DNA of 12,992 nt from Clostridia bacterium (GTDB taxonomy: Bacteria > Bacillota_A > Clostridia > Oscillospirales > CAG-272). Location of the stretch: positions 1 through 12,992 of the forward strand of contig JAFXNX010000370.1 in assembly GCA_017529175.1 (NCBI GenBank), in the 5' to 3' direction. Position numbers and translations under genes: made by a program. Shown here piece after piece: positions 1 through 8,800 of the stretch. How positions within the stretch are numbered: position 1 is the stretch's first letter; every line of letters starts with the position of its first letter. Under the pieces are notes generated by a model, which worked only from the letters and a program-made list of their open reading frames with translations, was not told the origin of the DNA and did no database searches.

Positions 1-103
1 GAAATAAGGCAGCATAAAGTCTGATGATAAGCACAAAATAATACGGATAAACGTAAAATGATGCTTTAAAATATGAAAATCGCCTTTTTGCTATAAACGA
101 ACC

Positions 104-160
104 TCACCTCTCGACGTACCTTTGTACGCCTTCGGGATTCGCATCGTTCATTCTGAACAT
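104..160 (-). other. possible 18-codon ORF or repeat fragment
   Basis: On the minus strand an ATG at 160-158 opens an 18-codon frame, MFRMNDANPEGVQRYVER, closed by TGA at 106-104. A TAGG-containing purine stretch lies a few bases upstream of the ATG, but directly in front of that is the kinase terminator, so no promoter for it is obvious. The same DNA contains a small cgtac/gtacg hairpin, so it could equally be part of a dispersed intergenic repeat. I do not recognise a protein family. The rest of bases 1-103 is AT-rich and holds no gene that I can see. Confidence 0.2.
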
Positions 161-175
161 TTTTTCCTATCCCCC

Positions 176-219
176 AAAAAGGGGCTGTAAAAAACTCACG
201 TTTTTTTACAGCCCCTTTT
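176..219 (-). terminator. Rho-independent terminator of the two-component operon
   Basis: A perfect inverted repeat pairs 181-194 (ggggctgtaaaaaa) with 202-215, extended by A/T pairs outside, around a short loop. Read on the minus strand it begins right after the kinase stop codon (223-221) and ends in five T residues. The A and T tracts on both sides would let it work in both directions. Confidence 0.85.
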
Positions 220-220
220 G

Positions 221-1579
221 TTATAGTGTTACCGTAAATTTTAATGACGTTCCGTCTTCGCTGGAAACGGTGATCTTGCCGCGGTGGCGTTCGACTATCG
301 CTTTCGCGATAGAAAGCCCGATGCCGTAGCCGCCCGTTTCGCGTGAGCGCGAGTCGTCGGCTCTGAAGAATCTGTCGAAATAGAGCGGCAGTTTTTCCGT
401 ATCGACGGGGTCGCAGTCGTTTGAGATCTCTAACGTGATCTTTGCGCGGCGCTCCAGCGCGATATTTATAGTTCCGCCTCCCGGCGTATACTTAACGGCG
501 TTGTCGAGAAGGATGCCGAAGAGCTGTCTTATCGACGCTTCGTTTCCGACGTATTCGATCCCCTCTTCGATCCGGCTGTTTAGAGTTACTCCGTTCTTCT
601 CTGCGAGGATCAGAAACGGAGAGACCGTTTCCGCCGCCGCTTCGCTGACGTTGAACCTTTCGTGAGGGAGCTCGGAGAGCTCCTCTTCGTTTTTGGAAAG
701 AGCGATCAGCTTCTTTACGAGCGCGGCAAGGCGCGACGTCTGATTCTGTATGCTGTCGATCCATTCGTTCTCGCCCGCGGTGAGCTTGAGCACCTCGGCG
801 TTCGCGTCGATGATCGAAAGAGGAGTTTTTATCTCATGACCCGCGTCGGTTATGAATTTCTTCTGCTTGTCAAGGTTTTCAACGAACGGCTTGACAATTC
901 GTCTTGAGAGCATCCAAAGGGATAACGTCACCGTCGCGAGAACGGCGATTATCGTGAAGATCGAAATGAAGAGCACGAAGTTGACGGAGCGAAGCTGCGT
1001 CGCGCAGTTGAGAAAGATTATCTCTCTCGCGCCGCCTTCCGTGTCGTGCATATAATATCTGTAATTGCCGTATACGCCCGACTCCGATTTTTGAGAGAGC
1101 ACGTTGCGTCCGAGACTCTCCGCTTCTTCCATTGAGACCTCGGCGATATGAGAGAGGTCGTAGCCGAGCATCCCGCCGTCGGGAGTGAATCTGACGTAGA
1201 AATATCTCGTTTCGTAAGCGGTCTCCGCGGTCACGTTGAGACCGAAGCCGAAGCCCGCGGTATATTCAAATTTTTCAAGTATCGACGTTTCCGCCGTCGT
1301 TTCTGCTTCCGGCTCATCGTCCGGCTCATCGAAAGAGGCGTCCTTACCCTTGTTCCTCTCGAGCTCTTCGCGGGCGCGCTCTTCCTCGAGCATCTGTAAA
1401 TAGTCCTCGTAGTCCGGGAACTCGCCGTTGTTCGCGGCGATAACGGACATCGTCTCCCTCGTGCTTGCGATGAAGTTGTAGTAGTTCATCACGTTTATCG
1501 CGACTCCGATGACTGAGAGGACGGCGAGAAGTATCAAAGACGACGCGGCTGTAAACCTTATACGGAGTTTTCTTACCAT
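221..1579 (-). CDS. Membrane sensor histidine kinase (two-component system)
   Basis: A 452-residue sensor kinase that would autophosphorylate on histidine and pass the phosphate to the regulator encoded just upstream. Visible order: transmembrane segment 1 at about 13-33; an extracytoplasmic sensor region about 34-200 with an acidic low-complexity stretch (about 61-98); transmembrane segment 2 at about 201-224; a very short linker without a clear HAMP domain; HisKA dimerisation helix with the phospho-acceptor H248 in DAGHEIKTPLS; then the HATPase domain with the N box (N360 in LLDNAVKYTP), F box (YFDRFFRADDS, 400-410) and G box (GGYGIGLSIAKAI, 416-428). The ATG lies 4 bases after the regulator's stop, with only a weak AAGAG-type ribosome site, so translational coupling is likely. 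The signal sensed cannot be told from sequence. Confidence 0.95.
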   Translation of the reverse strand: MVRKLRIRFTAASSLILLAVLSVIGVAINVMNYYNFIASTRETMSVIAANNGEFPDYEDYLQMLEEERAREELERNKGKDASFDEPDDEPEAETTAETSILEKFEYTAGFGFGLNVTAETAYETRYFYVRFTPDGGMLGYDLSHIAEVSMEEAESLGRNVLSQKSESGVYGNYRYYMHDTEGGAREIIFLNCATQLRSVNFVLFISIFTIIAVLATVTLSLWMLSRRIVKPFVENLDKQKKFITDAGHEIKTPLSIIDANAEVLKLTAGENEWIDSIQNQTSRLAALVKKLIALSKNEEELSELPHERFNVSEAAAETVSPFLILAEKNGVTLNSRIEEGIEYVGNEASIRQLFGILLDNAVKYTPGGGTINIALERRAKITLEISNDCDPVDTEKLPLYFDRFFRADDSRSRETGGYGIGLSIAKAIVERHRGKITVSSEDGTSLKFTVTL

Positions 1580-1583
1580 AAGG

Positions 1584-2255
1584 TCAGCTCTTCGGATAGA
1601 GAGCGTAGCCGACGCCTCTTGCGGCGCGGATCTCCGCGGCGGCGCCGATCGAGGAGAGTTTCTTGCGCAAATACGAGATGTAGACCCACACCACGTTTAT
1701 CTCCGACTCGGAGTCTCCCCATATCTTGCTCATGAATTCTTCCGTCGGGATCAGTCTGCCGGGATTTGACATGAGCATCTCCATCATCTGGAACTCTTTG
1801 TTTCCGAGACGAAGTTCCTCGCTCCCGCAGACGAGCTTGTAAGACGCGCGGTCGAGAGTGATGTTCTCGTAAGTCAGCACGCCCGGCGCAAAATCGCTCT
1901 TGCGGCGCATCATCGCCCTGATCCGGGCGAGAAGCTCGCCCATCTGGAACGGCTTCGACAGATAGTCGTCGGCGCCGGCGTCGAGTCCTTCTATCTTGTC
2001 GTCGAGTTCGCCCTTCGCCGTCAGTATCAGTATCGGCGTCGAGTCGCCCTGCGCGCGAAGGCGGCGCAGAACGCTCATTCCGTCGAGCTCCGGCATCATG
2101 ATATCGAGAATTATCCCGTCGTAGTCGCCCTTTTTGCACATATCAAGCGCTTCAAGTCCGTTGTACGCGGCGTCGACGGTGTAATTGTTGTGTTTCAGTA
2201 TCGTACAAAGAGCTTTTGAAAGCTCTGTTTCATCTTCTGCGAGTAAAAGCTTCAT
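1584..2255 (-). CDS. OmpR/PhoB-family response regulator
   Basis: A 223-residue DNA-binding response regulator, full length for the family. The receiver domain (about 1-115) has the acidic pocket E7/D8, phospho-acceptor D51 in ILDIMMPELDG, the switch T79 and the conserved K101 in LSKPF. A winged-helix effector domain (about 125-223) ends with the typical RKKLSS...IRAARGVGYAL pattern. The ATG at 2255-2253 is preceded by a strong AAGGGGGA ribosome site. It is the first gene of a two-gene operon with the kinase, 4 bases apart, and is expressed from the TTGACA/TAGAAT promoter upstream. Such pairs often autoregulate, but no clear direct-repeat operator was found. The regulon is unknown. Confidence 0.95.
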   Translation of the reverse strand: MKLLLAEDETELSKALCTILKHNNYTVDAAYNGLEALDMCKKGDYDGIILDIMMPELDGMSVLRRLRAQGDSTPILILTAKGELDDKIEGLDAGADDYLSKPFQMGELLARIRAMMRRKSDFAPGVLTYENITLDRASYKLVCGSEELRLGNKEFQMMEMLMSNPGRLIPTEEFMSKIWGDSESEINVVWVYISYLRKKLSSIGAAAEIRAARGVGYALYPKS

Positions 2256-2282
2256 AACTTCCCCCTTGAGGTTTCTATCAAT

Positions 2283-2311
2283 ATTCTATAATAAAGATAT
2301 CGATTTGTCAA
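2283..2311 (-). promoter_or_regulatory. Sigma-A-type promoter for the two-component operon
   Basis: On the minus strand, TTGACA (2311-2306) is followed by exactly 17 bases and TAGAAT (2288-2283). This is a perfect -35 and a 5-of-6 -10 box, 28 bases upstream of the regulator ATG, so the 5' leader would be short. Confidence 0.75.
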
Positions 2312-2320
2312 TCAAAGCTC

Positions 2321-2349
2321 TTGTTAAAATCGTGACGTTGTAGTAAAAT
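2321..2349 (+). promoter_or_regulatory. Sigma-A-type promoter for the topoisomerase gene
   Basis: TTGTTA (2321-2326), a 17-base spacer and TAAAAT (2344-2349) lie 43 bases upstream of the topoisomerase ATG. Its -35 is only 9 bases from the -35 of the opposite promoter, so the two polymerases would bind back to back. Confidence 0.6.
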
Positions 2350-2392
2350 ATATGAGGACTTTAAGACGCCGCGTGAAAGGAGGGAGGATGCG

Positions 2393-4507
2393 ATGGTATT
2401 GATAATCGCCGAAAAGCCGAGTCTTGCGAGAAATATCGTCGCCGCGATAGGAAGCATGACGCGCCGCGACGGATATTTCGAGGGCGCGGGATATATCGTT
2501 TCCTGGGCGTTCGGCCACCTTTTTTCTCTTGCGGACATAGAGCATTACAATCCCGCGCCGGAGGGAAGGTCCGGCTGGACGCTTGACAATCTTCCCTGCT
2601 TCCCCGAAAAATTTGATTTCGAGCTTCGCCGCGGCGACGGTGGAAAGGTTGACGCGGGGGTCGAAAAGCAGTTCGGCGTGATAAAGAGTCTTTGCGCGCG
2701 GGACGACGTCGACACTATAGTGAACGCGGGAGACGCGGACAGAGAGGGAGAGATCATCGTCCGTCTTTGCATATCGAACGCGCTTGAGAAGACTGCGTCG
2801 CAAAAGCGGCTGTGGCTTCCCGACCAGACGCCGGAGACGGTGCGGCAGGCGCTCTCTGAGATGAAGGACGAGAGCGAATACGACGATCTTGCAAACGAGG
2901 GCTTTTCGAGGACGTATATCGACTGGCTCTACGGAGTGAATCTGACAAGGTACGCGACGATAAAGTGCGGAACGCTCCTTCGCGTGGGGCGTGTCATCGT
3001 TCCGATAGTCCGCGCGATATACGACCGCGATATGGCGATAAGGAATTTCAAGCCCGAAAAATACTTTGCTGTCTCGTCGAAAGAGGAGACGGCGGGGTAC
3101 CCGGTCGAGCTTACGTCAAAAAAGAAGTTTGACAAGGACAATGCCGCCGACGCTCAGCGGGAATGCGCAAAATACAACGCGGCGGGCGCAGTCGTCGCGG
3201 GCGTGAAGCGCAAAAAGACGACGATCCCTCCGGGTAAGCTCTATTCCCTGTCAAAGCTGCAGAACGTGCTCGGCAAGAAGTACAAGATGTCGATGGCGGA
3301 AAGCCTTGAGATAACTCAAAAGCTGTACGAGGCGGGCTATTTAACTTATCCGAGAACGAACTCGGAGTATCTTGCCTCAGCCGAAAAAGGAAAGATCAAA
3401 ACTATCCTCGAGAGCTGCCGCAAGCTCGGGTATCCCGTGAAATTCAAGGATTCGAAGCAGATATTTGACGACGCGAAGATAGAGTCGCACTCGGCTATAA
3501 CGCCGACGTACAAGATACCCTCGAAAGATCAGCTCTCGGAACGGGAGATGAAAGTATATTCCACGGTGTTCAGACGATTTGCCGCCGTGTTCTGCGAGAA
3601 CGAATGCGTAGCGGACAAGACGGAGATGACGATCGACGTCGGGGACCTTGAGCAGTTCGTGCTGAAGGGAACGGTCATTCTCGAGAAAGGCTGGATGAAG
3701 TACGACGACTCGTCGCAGAAGGATAAGCTCCTCCCGCCGCTGAAGAAGGGAGACGCGGTAAATATCGACTTCAAGCCGGTGGAAAAGGAGACTTCCCCGC
3801 CGAAGCATTACACCATTGAGACTCTGAACAATTATTTGAAAAATCCTTTCAAAGAGGAAAAGGCGAACGCCGCCGCGGAGGACGCGGACAGGATCGGCGC
3901 CGACGACGCGGAGGAATACCGCGCCGTGCTCGAGGGACTTGAGCTCGGCACCGAGGCGACGCGAACCGGCATCATCGACAACGCGAGAAAAAGCGGATAT
4001 ATCGATCTCAAAAAAGACGTTTACACTATCCTTCCGGGAGGCGAGTTTCTCATCGAGAGCCTTGAGCGGATGGATATCTCGATGGACAAGTACAAGACCG
4101 CCGAGCTCGGGCGCGCGCTCAAGAAAGTCTTTCACGGGGAAATGGCGACGGAAGACGCCGTCGGGCTTGCAAAGCGCGAGATCGCCGAAGTCTTTACGAA
4201 AAAAGAACTTCCCGTCGAGCTCGACCGCGACACCGGATGCTTTATGGACGTCGTCGGTACGTGTCCGCTCTGCGGGCGCGAGGTGCGGCGTTACCGCTAC
4301 GCTTACGGATGCTCCGGCTACAAGGAGGGCTGCGCCTTCAAGGTCAGCACCTCAATCTGCCGCCGCAATATTTCCGTCTCGAACATGAAGCTCTTACTCG
4401 AGACCGGAAAGACCTCGAAAATTCAAGGATTTATCTCAAAAGCCGGCAAGCCCTTCGACGCCGCGCTCAAGCTCGAGGGCGGAAAGGCGGAGTTTGATTT
4501 CAGTTGA
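2393..4507 (+). CDS. topB: Type IA DNA topoisomerase (topoisomerase III family)
   Basis: A 704-residue type IA topoisomerase that relaxes or decatenates DNA by cutting one strand through a 5'-phosphotyrosine. The N-terminal TOPRIM domain has E7 (IIAEKPSLA) and the metal-binding D114-x-D116-x-E118 (GDADREGE). The catalytic tyrosine is Y319, with R321, in GYLTYPRTNSEYL; a conserved H366 follows in SHSAITPT, and EATRTGII lies at 521-528. Near the end is a four-cysteine motif (C624, C627, C640, C647) that probably binds zinc. Length fits TopB (roughly 650-730 residues). Odd point: the usual GRVQTP motif is replaced by GRVIVPIV (199-206). The start is set by AAAGGAGGG (2376-2384), 8 bases before the ATG; an ATG at 2388 is out of frame. 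It could be a TopB paralogue, sometimes seen on mobile elements, but nothing else here suggests conjugation. Gene symbol by family only. Confidence 0.92.
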   Translation: MVLIIAEKPSLARNIVAAIGSMTRRDGYFEGAGYIVSWAFGHLFSLADIEHYNPAPEGRSGWTLDNLPCFPEKFDFELRRGDGGKVDAGVEKQFGVIKSLCARDDVDTIVNAGDADREGEIIVRLCISNALEKTASQKRLWLPDQTPETVRQALSEMKDESEYDDLANEGFSRTYIDWLYGVNLTRYATIKCGTLLRVGRVIVPIVRAIYDRDMAIRNFKPEKYFAVSSKEETAGYPVELTSKKKFDKDNAADAQRECAKYNAAGAVVAGVKRKKTTIPPGKLYSLSKLQNVLGKKYKMSMAESLEITQKLYEAGYLTYPRTNSEYLASAEKGKIKTILESCRKLGYPVKFKDSKQIFDDAKIESHSAITPTYKIPSKDQLSEREMKVYSTVFRRFAAVFCENECVADKTEMTIDVGDLEQFVLKGTVILEKGWMKYDDSSQKDKLLPPLKKGDAVNIDFKPVEKETSPPKHYTIETLNNYLKNPFKEEKANAAAEDADRIGADDAEEYRAVLEGLELGTEATRTGIIDNARKSGYIDLKKDVYTILPGGEFLIESLERMDISMDKYKTAELGRALKKVFHGEMATEDAVGLAKREIAEVFTKKELPVELDRDTGCFMDVVGTCPLCGREVRRYRYAYGCSGYKEGCAFKVSTSICRRNISVSNMKLLLETGKTSKIQGFISKAGKPFDAALKLEGGKAEFDFS

Positions 4508-4514
4508 GAGAGAG

Positions 4515-4548
4515 CGAGGGGGAACGCTTTGTAAAGCGTTCCCCCTCG
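4515..4548 (+). terminator. Strong hairpin after the topoisomerase gene
   Basis: A perfect 16-bp stem pairs 4515-4530 (cgagggggaacgcttt) with 4533-4548, starting 8 bases after the topoisomerase stop. It lacks a T tract, so it may act as an RNA-stabilising or weak terminator structure together with the next hairpin. Confidence 0.6.
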
Positions 4549-4574
4549 AGCTCCCCTTCAGAAACTTTGATATG

Positions 4575-4605
4575 ATCCGCGGAATACTCCGCGGATACAT
4601 TTTTA
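4575..4605 (+). terminator. Second hairpin with short T run
   Basis: A 9-bp stem, atccgcgga (4575-4583) with tccgcggat (4588-4596), has a 4-base loop and is followed by ACATTTTTA. It is the more likely intrinsic terminator of the topoisomerase transcript. A third GC hairpin, gcccgc/gcgggc (4612-4617 with 4625-4630), follows at once. Confidence 0.55.
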
Positions 4606-4866
4606 ATGCCCGCCCGCAAAACAAGCGGGCAATTCACGTCCGCACATGATCGCATCATGATCCGGTATCACGAGAGCAGTACGAAAACATCATTATTGCT
4701 CACCGAAGGTGAATTTAGCGCGCACGCTTATGCGGGCGAATTTAGCTGCGGCAAGCAGCTCGCGGCGCGCTGCCTTGCCGCAATTGTAAACAATTTGCAA
4801 ACGTTACCGAAAAACCTGCTATTTTGGCTCAAAAAAATGATTACATATACAGATGCTCTGATTTAG
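4606..4866 (+). other. Structured intergenic element, probably not coding
   Basis: The gap between the topoisomerase and the RHS gene is 539 bases. This part has an 86-codon open frame from ATG 4606 but no ribosome binding site, and its content follows inverted repeats rather than protein logic. Visible structures are tgcggcaag/cttgccgca (4747-4755 with 4774-4782) with an inner cagc/gctg, an aattg/caatt hairpin at 4782-4796, and a repeated gaatttagc near 4710-4746. It resembles a dispersed noncoding repeat; that is inference. From 4867 to 5033 I see only a small gcgtc/gacgc hairpin and an AT-rich TATATAAC (4987-4994) without a convincing -35 box. Confidence 0.35.
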
Positions 4867-5046
4867 CGGAAGTGTCGAATCTTTTCCGCTTCATCCGAAT
4901 CTATTTTCAAAGCGTCGGGGATGTCGCGATTCGCGGCGTCTTCGACGCGAAATAACCGATCGGAGGGATGCTTTTTCAACTGAGTCTATATAACTGGCAG
5001 CAAGATTTAACTTGCCAATTTATTAAAACGATGAAAGGAAAAGATT

Positions 5047-5808
5047 ATGAAAAAATCAATCAAACTATTATCGACATTAATTGCAATTCTCTTCTGCGTA
5101 CAAGTAATTCCCGCGCTGTCATATAAGATAATGGCAGCTGATATGGGATTCATAAAACCGAACGTTGAGACGGTGGAAAATGAAGCGGAACCGGCAAGCA
5201 TTCTCTATGAAGACGAGAGCAAAAGAGGGGAAAATGAAAAGCATTTCGTAATGAGCGACGGAACGATAAATGCTGTTATCTTTTCCGAGCCTGTCCATTA
5301 TCTTTCGAGCGACGGTGCATGGAAAGACATTGATAATACCCTTGTATATGACGGTGCGGATAAAGAATCAGACTTTGACTTCGACGGATATGCAGCTAAA
5401 GGATCCTCGATGAACGTCAAGCTTGCTGAAGATCTTGATGACGGAGTTCTGTTCAGGATCGAAGATGAAGAAGGCGAAATAGTATTTCTGACAGAGAATA
5501 AGAGGGACGGTGCGTCTTCGGAATCGGTAAAAATAGAAGTAAAAGAAGCGCCGGAAGGCGACGAAAGAAATATATATGCGGATTATGTAAAAACCCACTC
5601 CGAGGCAATATATAAAGACGCGTTTTGCGGAGCGGATCTTTCATACGGACTGACGCCCGGCAGTTTGAAAGTGGAGATCATAATCAAAGAAGAAGCGGAA
5701 AAATACGAGTACTCGTTCGTGATGAAGGCGAACGGGTTTGTTCCCGTTGTCATGGAAGACGGCAGCGTCGGCATCAGAAAACCGGGGAGAATGAAGACAA
5801 ATACATAA
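5047..5808 (+). CDS. RHS toxin protein, N-terminal fragment (frameshifted)
   Basis: The first 253 codons of a secreted RHS-repeat protein. A signal peptide is clear (MKKSIKLL, then a hydrophobic core to about residue 26, and a likely cleavage site near MAAD). The following segment, with KHFVMSDGTINAVIFSEPVHYL and WKDIDNTLVYDG, matches the usual N-terminus of Firmicutes RHS proteins. The start is set by AAAGGA (5034-5039), 7 bases before the ATG. Meaningful sequence runs to R244 (aga, 5776-5778); the last nine residues, KPGRMKTNT, are out of frame before TAA at 5806. Moving back one base at the A run 5778-5781 restores the frame into the next feature (R-K-T-G-E-N-E-D-K-Y). On its own this fragment would be an exported stub with no toxin. 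Confidence 0.8.
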   Translation: MKKSIKLLSTLIAILFCVQVIPALSYKIMAADMGFIKPNVETVENEAEPASILYEDESKRGENEKHFVMSDGTINAVIFSEPVHYLSSDGAWKDIDNTLVYDGADKESDFDFDGYAAKGSSMNVKLAEDLDDGVLFRIEDEEGEIVFLTENKRDGASSESVKIEVKEAPEGDERNIYADYVKTHSEAIYKDAFCGADLSYGLTPGSLKVEIIIKEEAEKYEYSFVMKANGFVPVVMEDGSVGIRKPGRMKTNT

Positions 5809-8800
5809 TTCCCTCACCAGTAATGTGGGACGCAAGCGGTAACGTTTCTTTTGACGCTGAATATACGATCGAGAAGATAAGCGAGGATGAATACTCGTTT
5901 AAAGTGACGGCTGACGAGAAATGGATAAACAGCTCTGATACCGCTTTCCCGGTCACGCTGGATCCTACTATTCATATGTCAACCAATTATGCCGCATTAA
6001 CGGATTGCGGTGTTTCATATGCAAATCCGAATACTACGTACAATTCGTCTCCGAATCTTCTGCTTGGAAAGAATACGTCCGACACAAGAAGAATATATTT
6101 GACAGTATCTTCGCTTACGAGTTTGACGTCAGCTGATGTGATCGTATCTTCGATATTGCATTATGAGAATTTAGGAAATACCGGTACCGGCGCGTATTAT
6201 GCATACAATATATCGGACAATTCCTGGGGAACGAATATTACATGGAATCAGCATCCGAGCAATGATACAGAACCGCTTGACTATGCAAGATGTGCAAACG
6301 GAGCGTTAGAGTTCGACGTTACAAGAGCGGTAAAAGAATGGTACAATGACGGACATTCCATGCACGGTTTAATGCTGAAAAGCAATGAAACAGAGATATA
6401 CAACGCAACTCTTTTGACAGCAAGAAACGGCGGGAGTTCGTACCTTCAGATATCTTACAGAAGCAACATAGGAATAGATCCTGCATTGACGTATACTAAA
6501 GTTGACGCAGGAGAAGCCGGAGAGGTATATACGAACAATCAATCCGGATGCATTGTTGTAAAAAGGTCGGATTTAATTTCGGATTCAGATAAACTGGCAT
6601 TTGAAATATATCATACTTACAAAGGCAACACTCCGAGAAGTCAAGTGACAGCAGATATGAAAGTCGGGCTAGGCTGGAAGCTCAATATTCAGGAATACGT
6701 CATTCCTTATGGGGACGGGTTTGAGTACATAGACGAGACCGGGAGGATACGTTATTTCATTGATTCTAATGACGAGTATGTTGAAGAAGACGGAAGTGGA
6801 ATGATTTTGACGGAGATAACGGGTGGATATACCATTACATTTACGGATGATACCGTTAAGACATTTACGACGGTCGGAAACAGAGCATATATTGCAAGTA
6901 CTTGTGATGCGGATGGAAATGAAATTACTTTTACATATGATGACGACTACAGCGGGAGAATCTCTTCAATAACGGACGCATCCGGACAAAGCGCATATTT
7001 TACATACAACAATAGTGGTTTCTTAACATCGATAACGTATAACGGAAGAACGATTTCGTATACCTATAACAACGGATTGCTTGCAACTGTTTCAGACAGT
7101 TTTGCGGGCGTAACTGTTGCGTCATACGGCTACAACACGAGCAGTAGTTACAGGAATATCGTATCTTTAACAGATAGGATGGGAATGACGGTGACGATCA
7201 ACTATGTTGACGTCACAAAATGCAAGCCGTACAATACGGAATCGGTTAAGTGGAAGTTTTCAGCTTTAGGTGCTGAGAACGGAGCGGAGTTCTTCTATAA
7301 TAAGGGAAACTCGACAAAAGTGCTTTACTATGGACTTGATGCTATTAAGAATACAAATGACGATCTTTATACAATATATGTGTTTGATTATTACGGAAGA
7401 GTAATAAACGTATATAACGAAGATTCAAACGGGGTCGTTTTGGAGACTGATATTACAGGTTATAGCGGAACAACTGCTTTAGGCAAGAGCAGCAATATTT
7501 CAACATTAGCATCAATTGGTGTACAAAATGAAAATCTGATCGACGATACGTTTACTGTAACTGATAATACGGTAACGCTTACGAATTCTTTGAATGAAAT
7601 ATACGTTGGAAGCTATTCGAAAAGAATTGATATTACATCTGCAACCGGAAAAGCAGGGATAATAAAAGCTATTGCTCTTGAAGCCGGAACGTATTCTTTT
7701 TCTGCATATGTTAAATCAACCTATGGTGTTTCAAATGAACTGGGCATTTGGGTCGATGATTCAAACTCAAATGAATTAATTTCAAAATTCGACATATACG
7801 AAACAAAAGAGTGTATTGAAGGCGGGTGGGAAAGGATTTATGTTACATTTACGCTCGCTTCCGCCGAATCTGTCAATTTGGGAATAGGAGTCAACAGTGG
7901 CAGCGGAACAATATACGCAGATGCAATAAAGCTTGAAAAATCAAATGACTTTGCACCTTCCGCATACAATATGCTTTCCAATCCCGGCTTTGAAAACGGT
8001 ACTGCTTCTTGGAGCGGAAACGGTAATGTCACAATGTCTGAACATAAAAGCGGCTCCGCTTCAATTGCTATCAATGGAGACGTTGAAAGCACTAAAACTG
8101 TATATCAGACGGTTAATATTGGATATATACCGAAAAACTCTTATGTGATATCCGGTTGGGCAAAGGCAGACTCGGCATTGAATAGCGACGCTGTTTTTGA
8201 GATGGAGGCGAGTATTACTTACAAGGTTCGCGGATCTGACAATATAACTTATACCGGACTGACAGATAAATCTCACATTTCTTTTCACAAAGATACAACT
8301 GATTGGCAATACATTTCCGGAGTTGTGGAAATGCCGGGCACGTGCACGGACGAAAACAGTGGCATAACATATACGGTGGAAGAAATTACGTCAATTACAG
8401 TAAGTGCCGTATATTCTAATAACATAAACACGGCATATTTTGACGATATTTCGCTTGTTCAAAGCTCTGCTGTAACGATTGACTATGATGAGAACGGGAA
8501 TATCGCTTCATTTACAGTCGATAACGAGGAATCAAACGAAAATGTATATGAAGAAGGAACAGATAAGCTTCTTTACATCAAGAAAAAAGACGGAACAGTT
8601 GTTGAAGAATATATTTATGACAACGACGGAAATCTTGTAACCGTAAAAGACGGCGATGGAACCGTTATCAGATCATATACATACGACGCAAGCGGTAATA
8701 TGCTCACGTCAACAGAAGACGGCGAGACGACAGTATATACGTACGTCAATGACTTAATATCAAGCGTTACCGCAAGCGGCATCACTACTTCCTATTCTTA

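Noticed and set aside
1573..2139. 188-codon minus-strand frame overlapping the response regulator
   Set aside because: Arg/Asp-rich shadow in another frame of the same strand; the regulator frame has clear domain motifs and a ribosome site.
3377..4135. 252-codon minus-strand frame opposite the topoisomerase
   Set aside because: Long antisense frame expected from GC-rich codon use; no ribosome site, and the plus strand carries conserved topoisomerase sequence.
4747..4796. Riboswitch or transposon end
   Set aside because: The stems do not match a riboswitch core I know (cyclic-di-GMP types were considered), and no transposase or target duplication is nearby.
4606..4866. 86-codon frame read as a protein
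   Set aside because: No ribosome site before the ATG, and the sequence is explained by inverted repeats; kept only as a structured element.
5625..5777. Upstream extension of the large RHS frame as true coding sequence
   Set aside because: It reads as Arg-rich nonsense, while the other frame over the same bases gives RHS-like sequence; the real frame begins near 5778.
5776..5790. Programmed -1 frameshift signal
   Set aside because: Only an A4 run is present, the heptamer does not fit X-XXY-YYZ in the reading frame, and no stimulatory stem is evident; a lost base is simpler.
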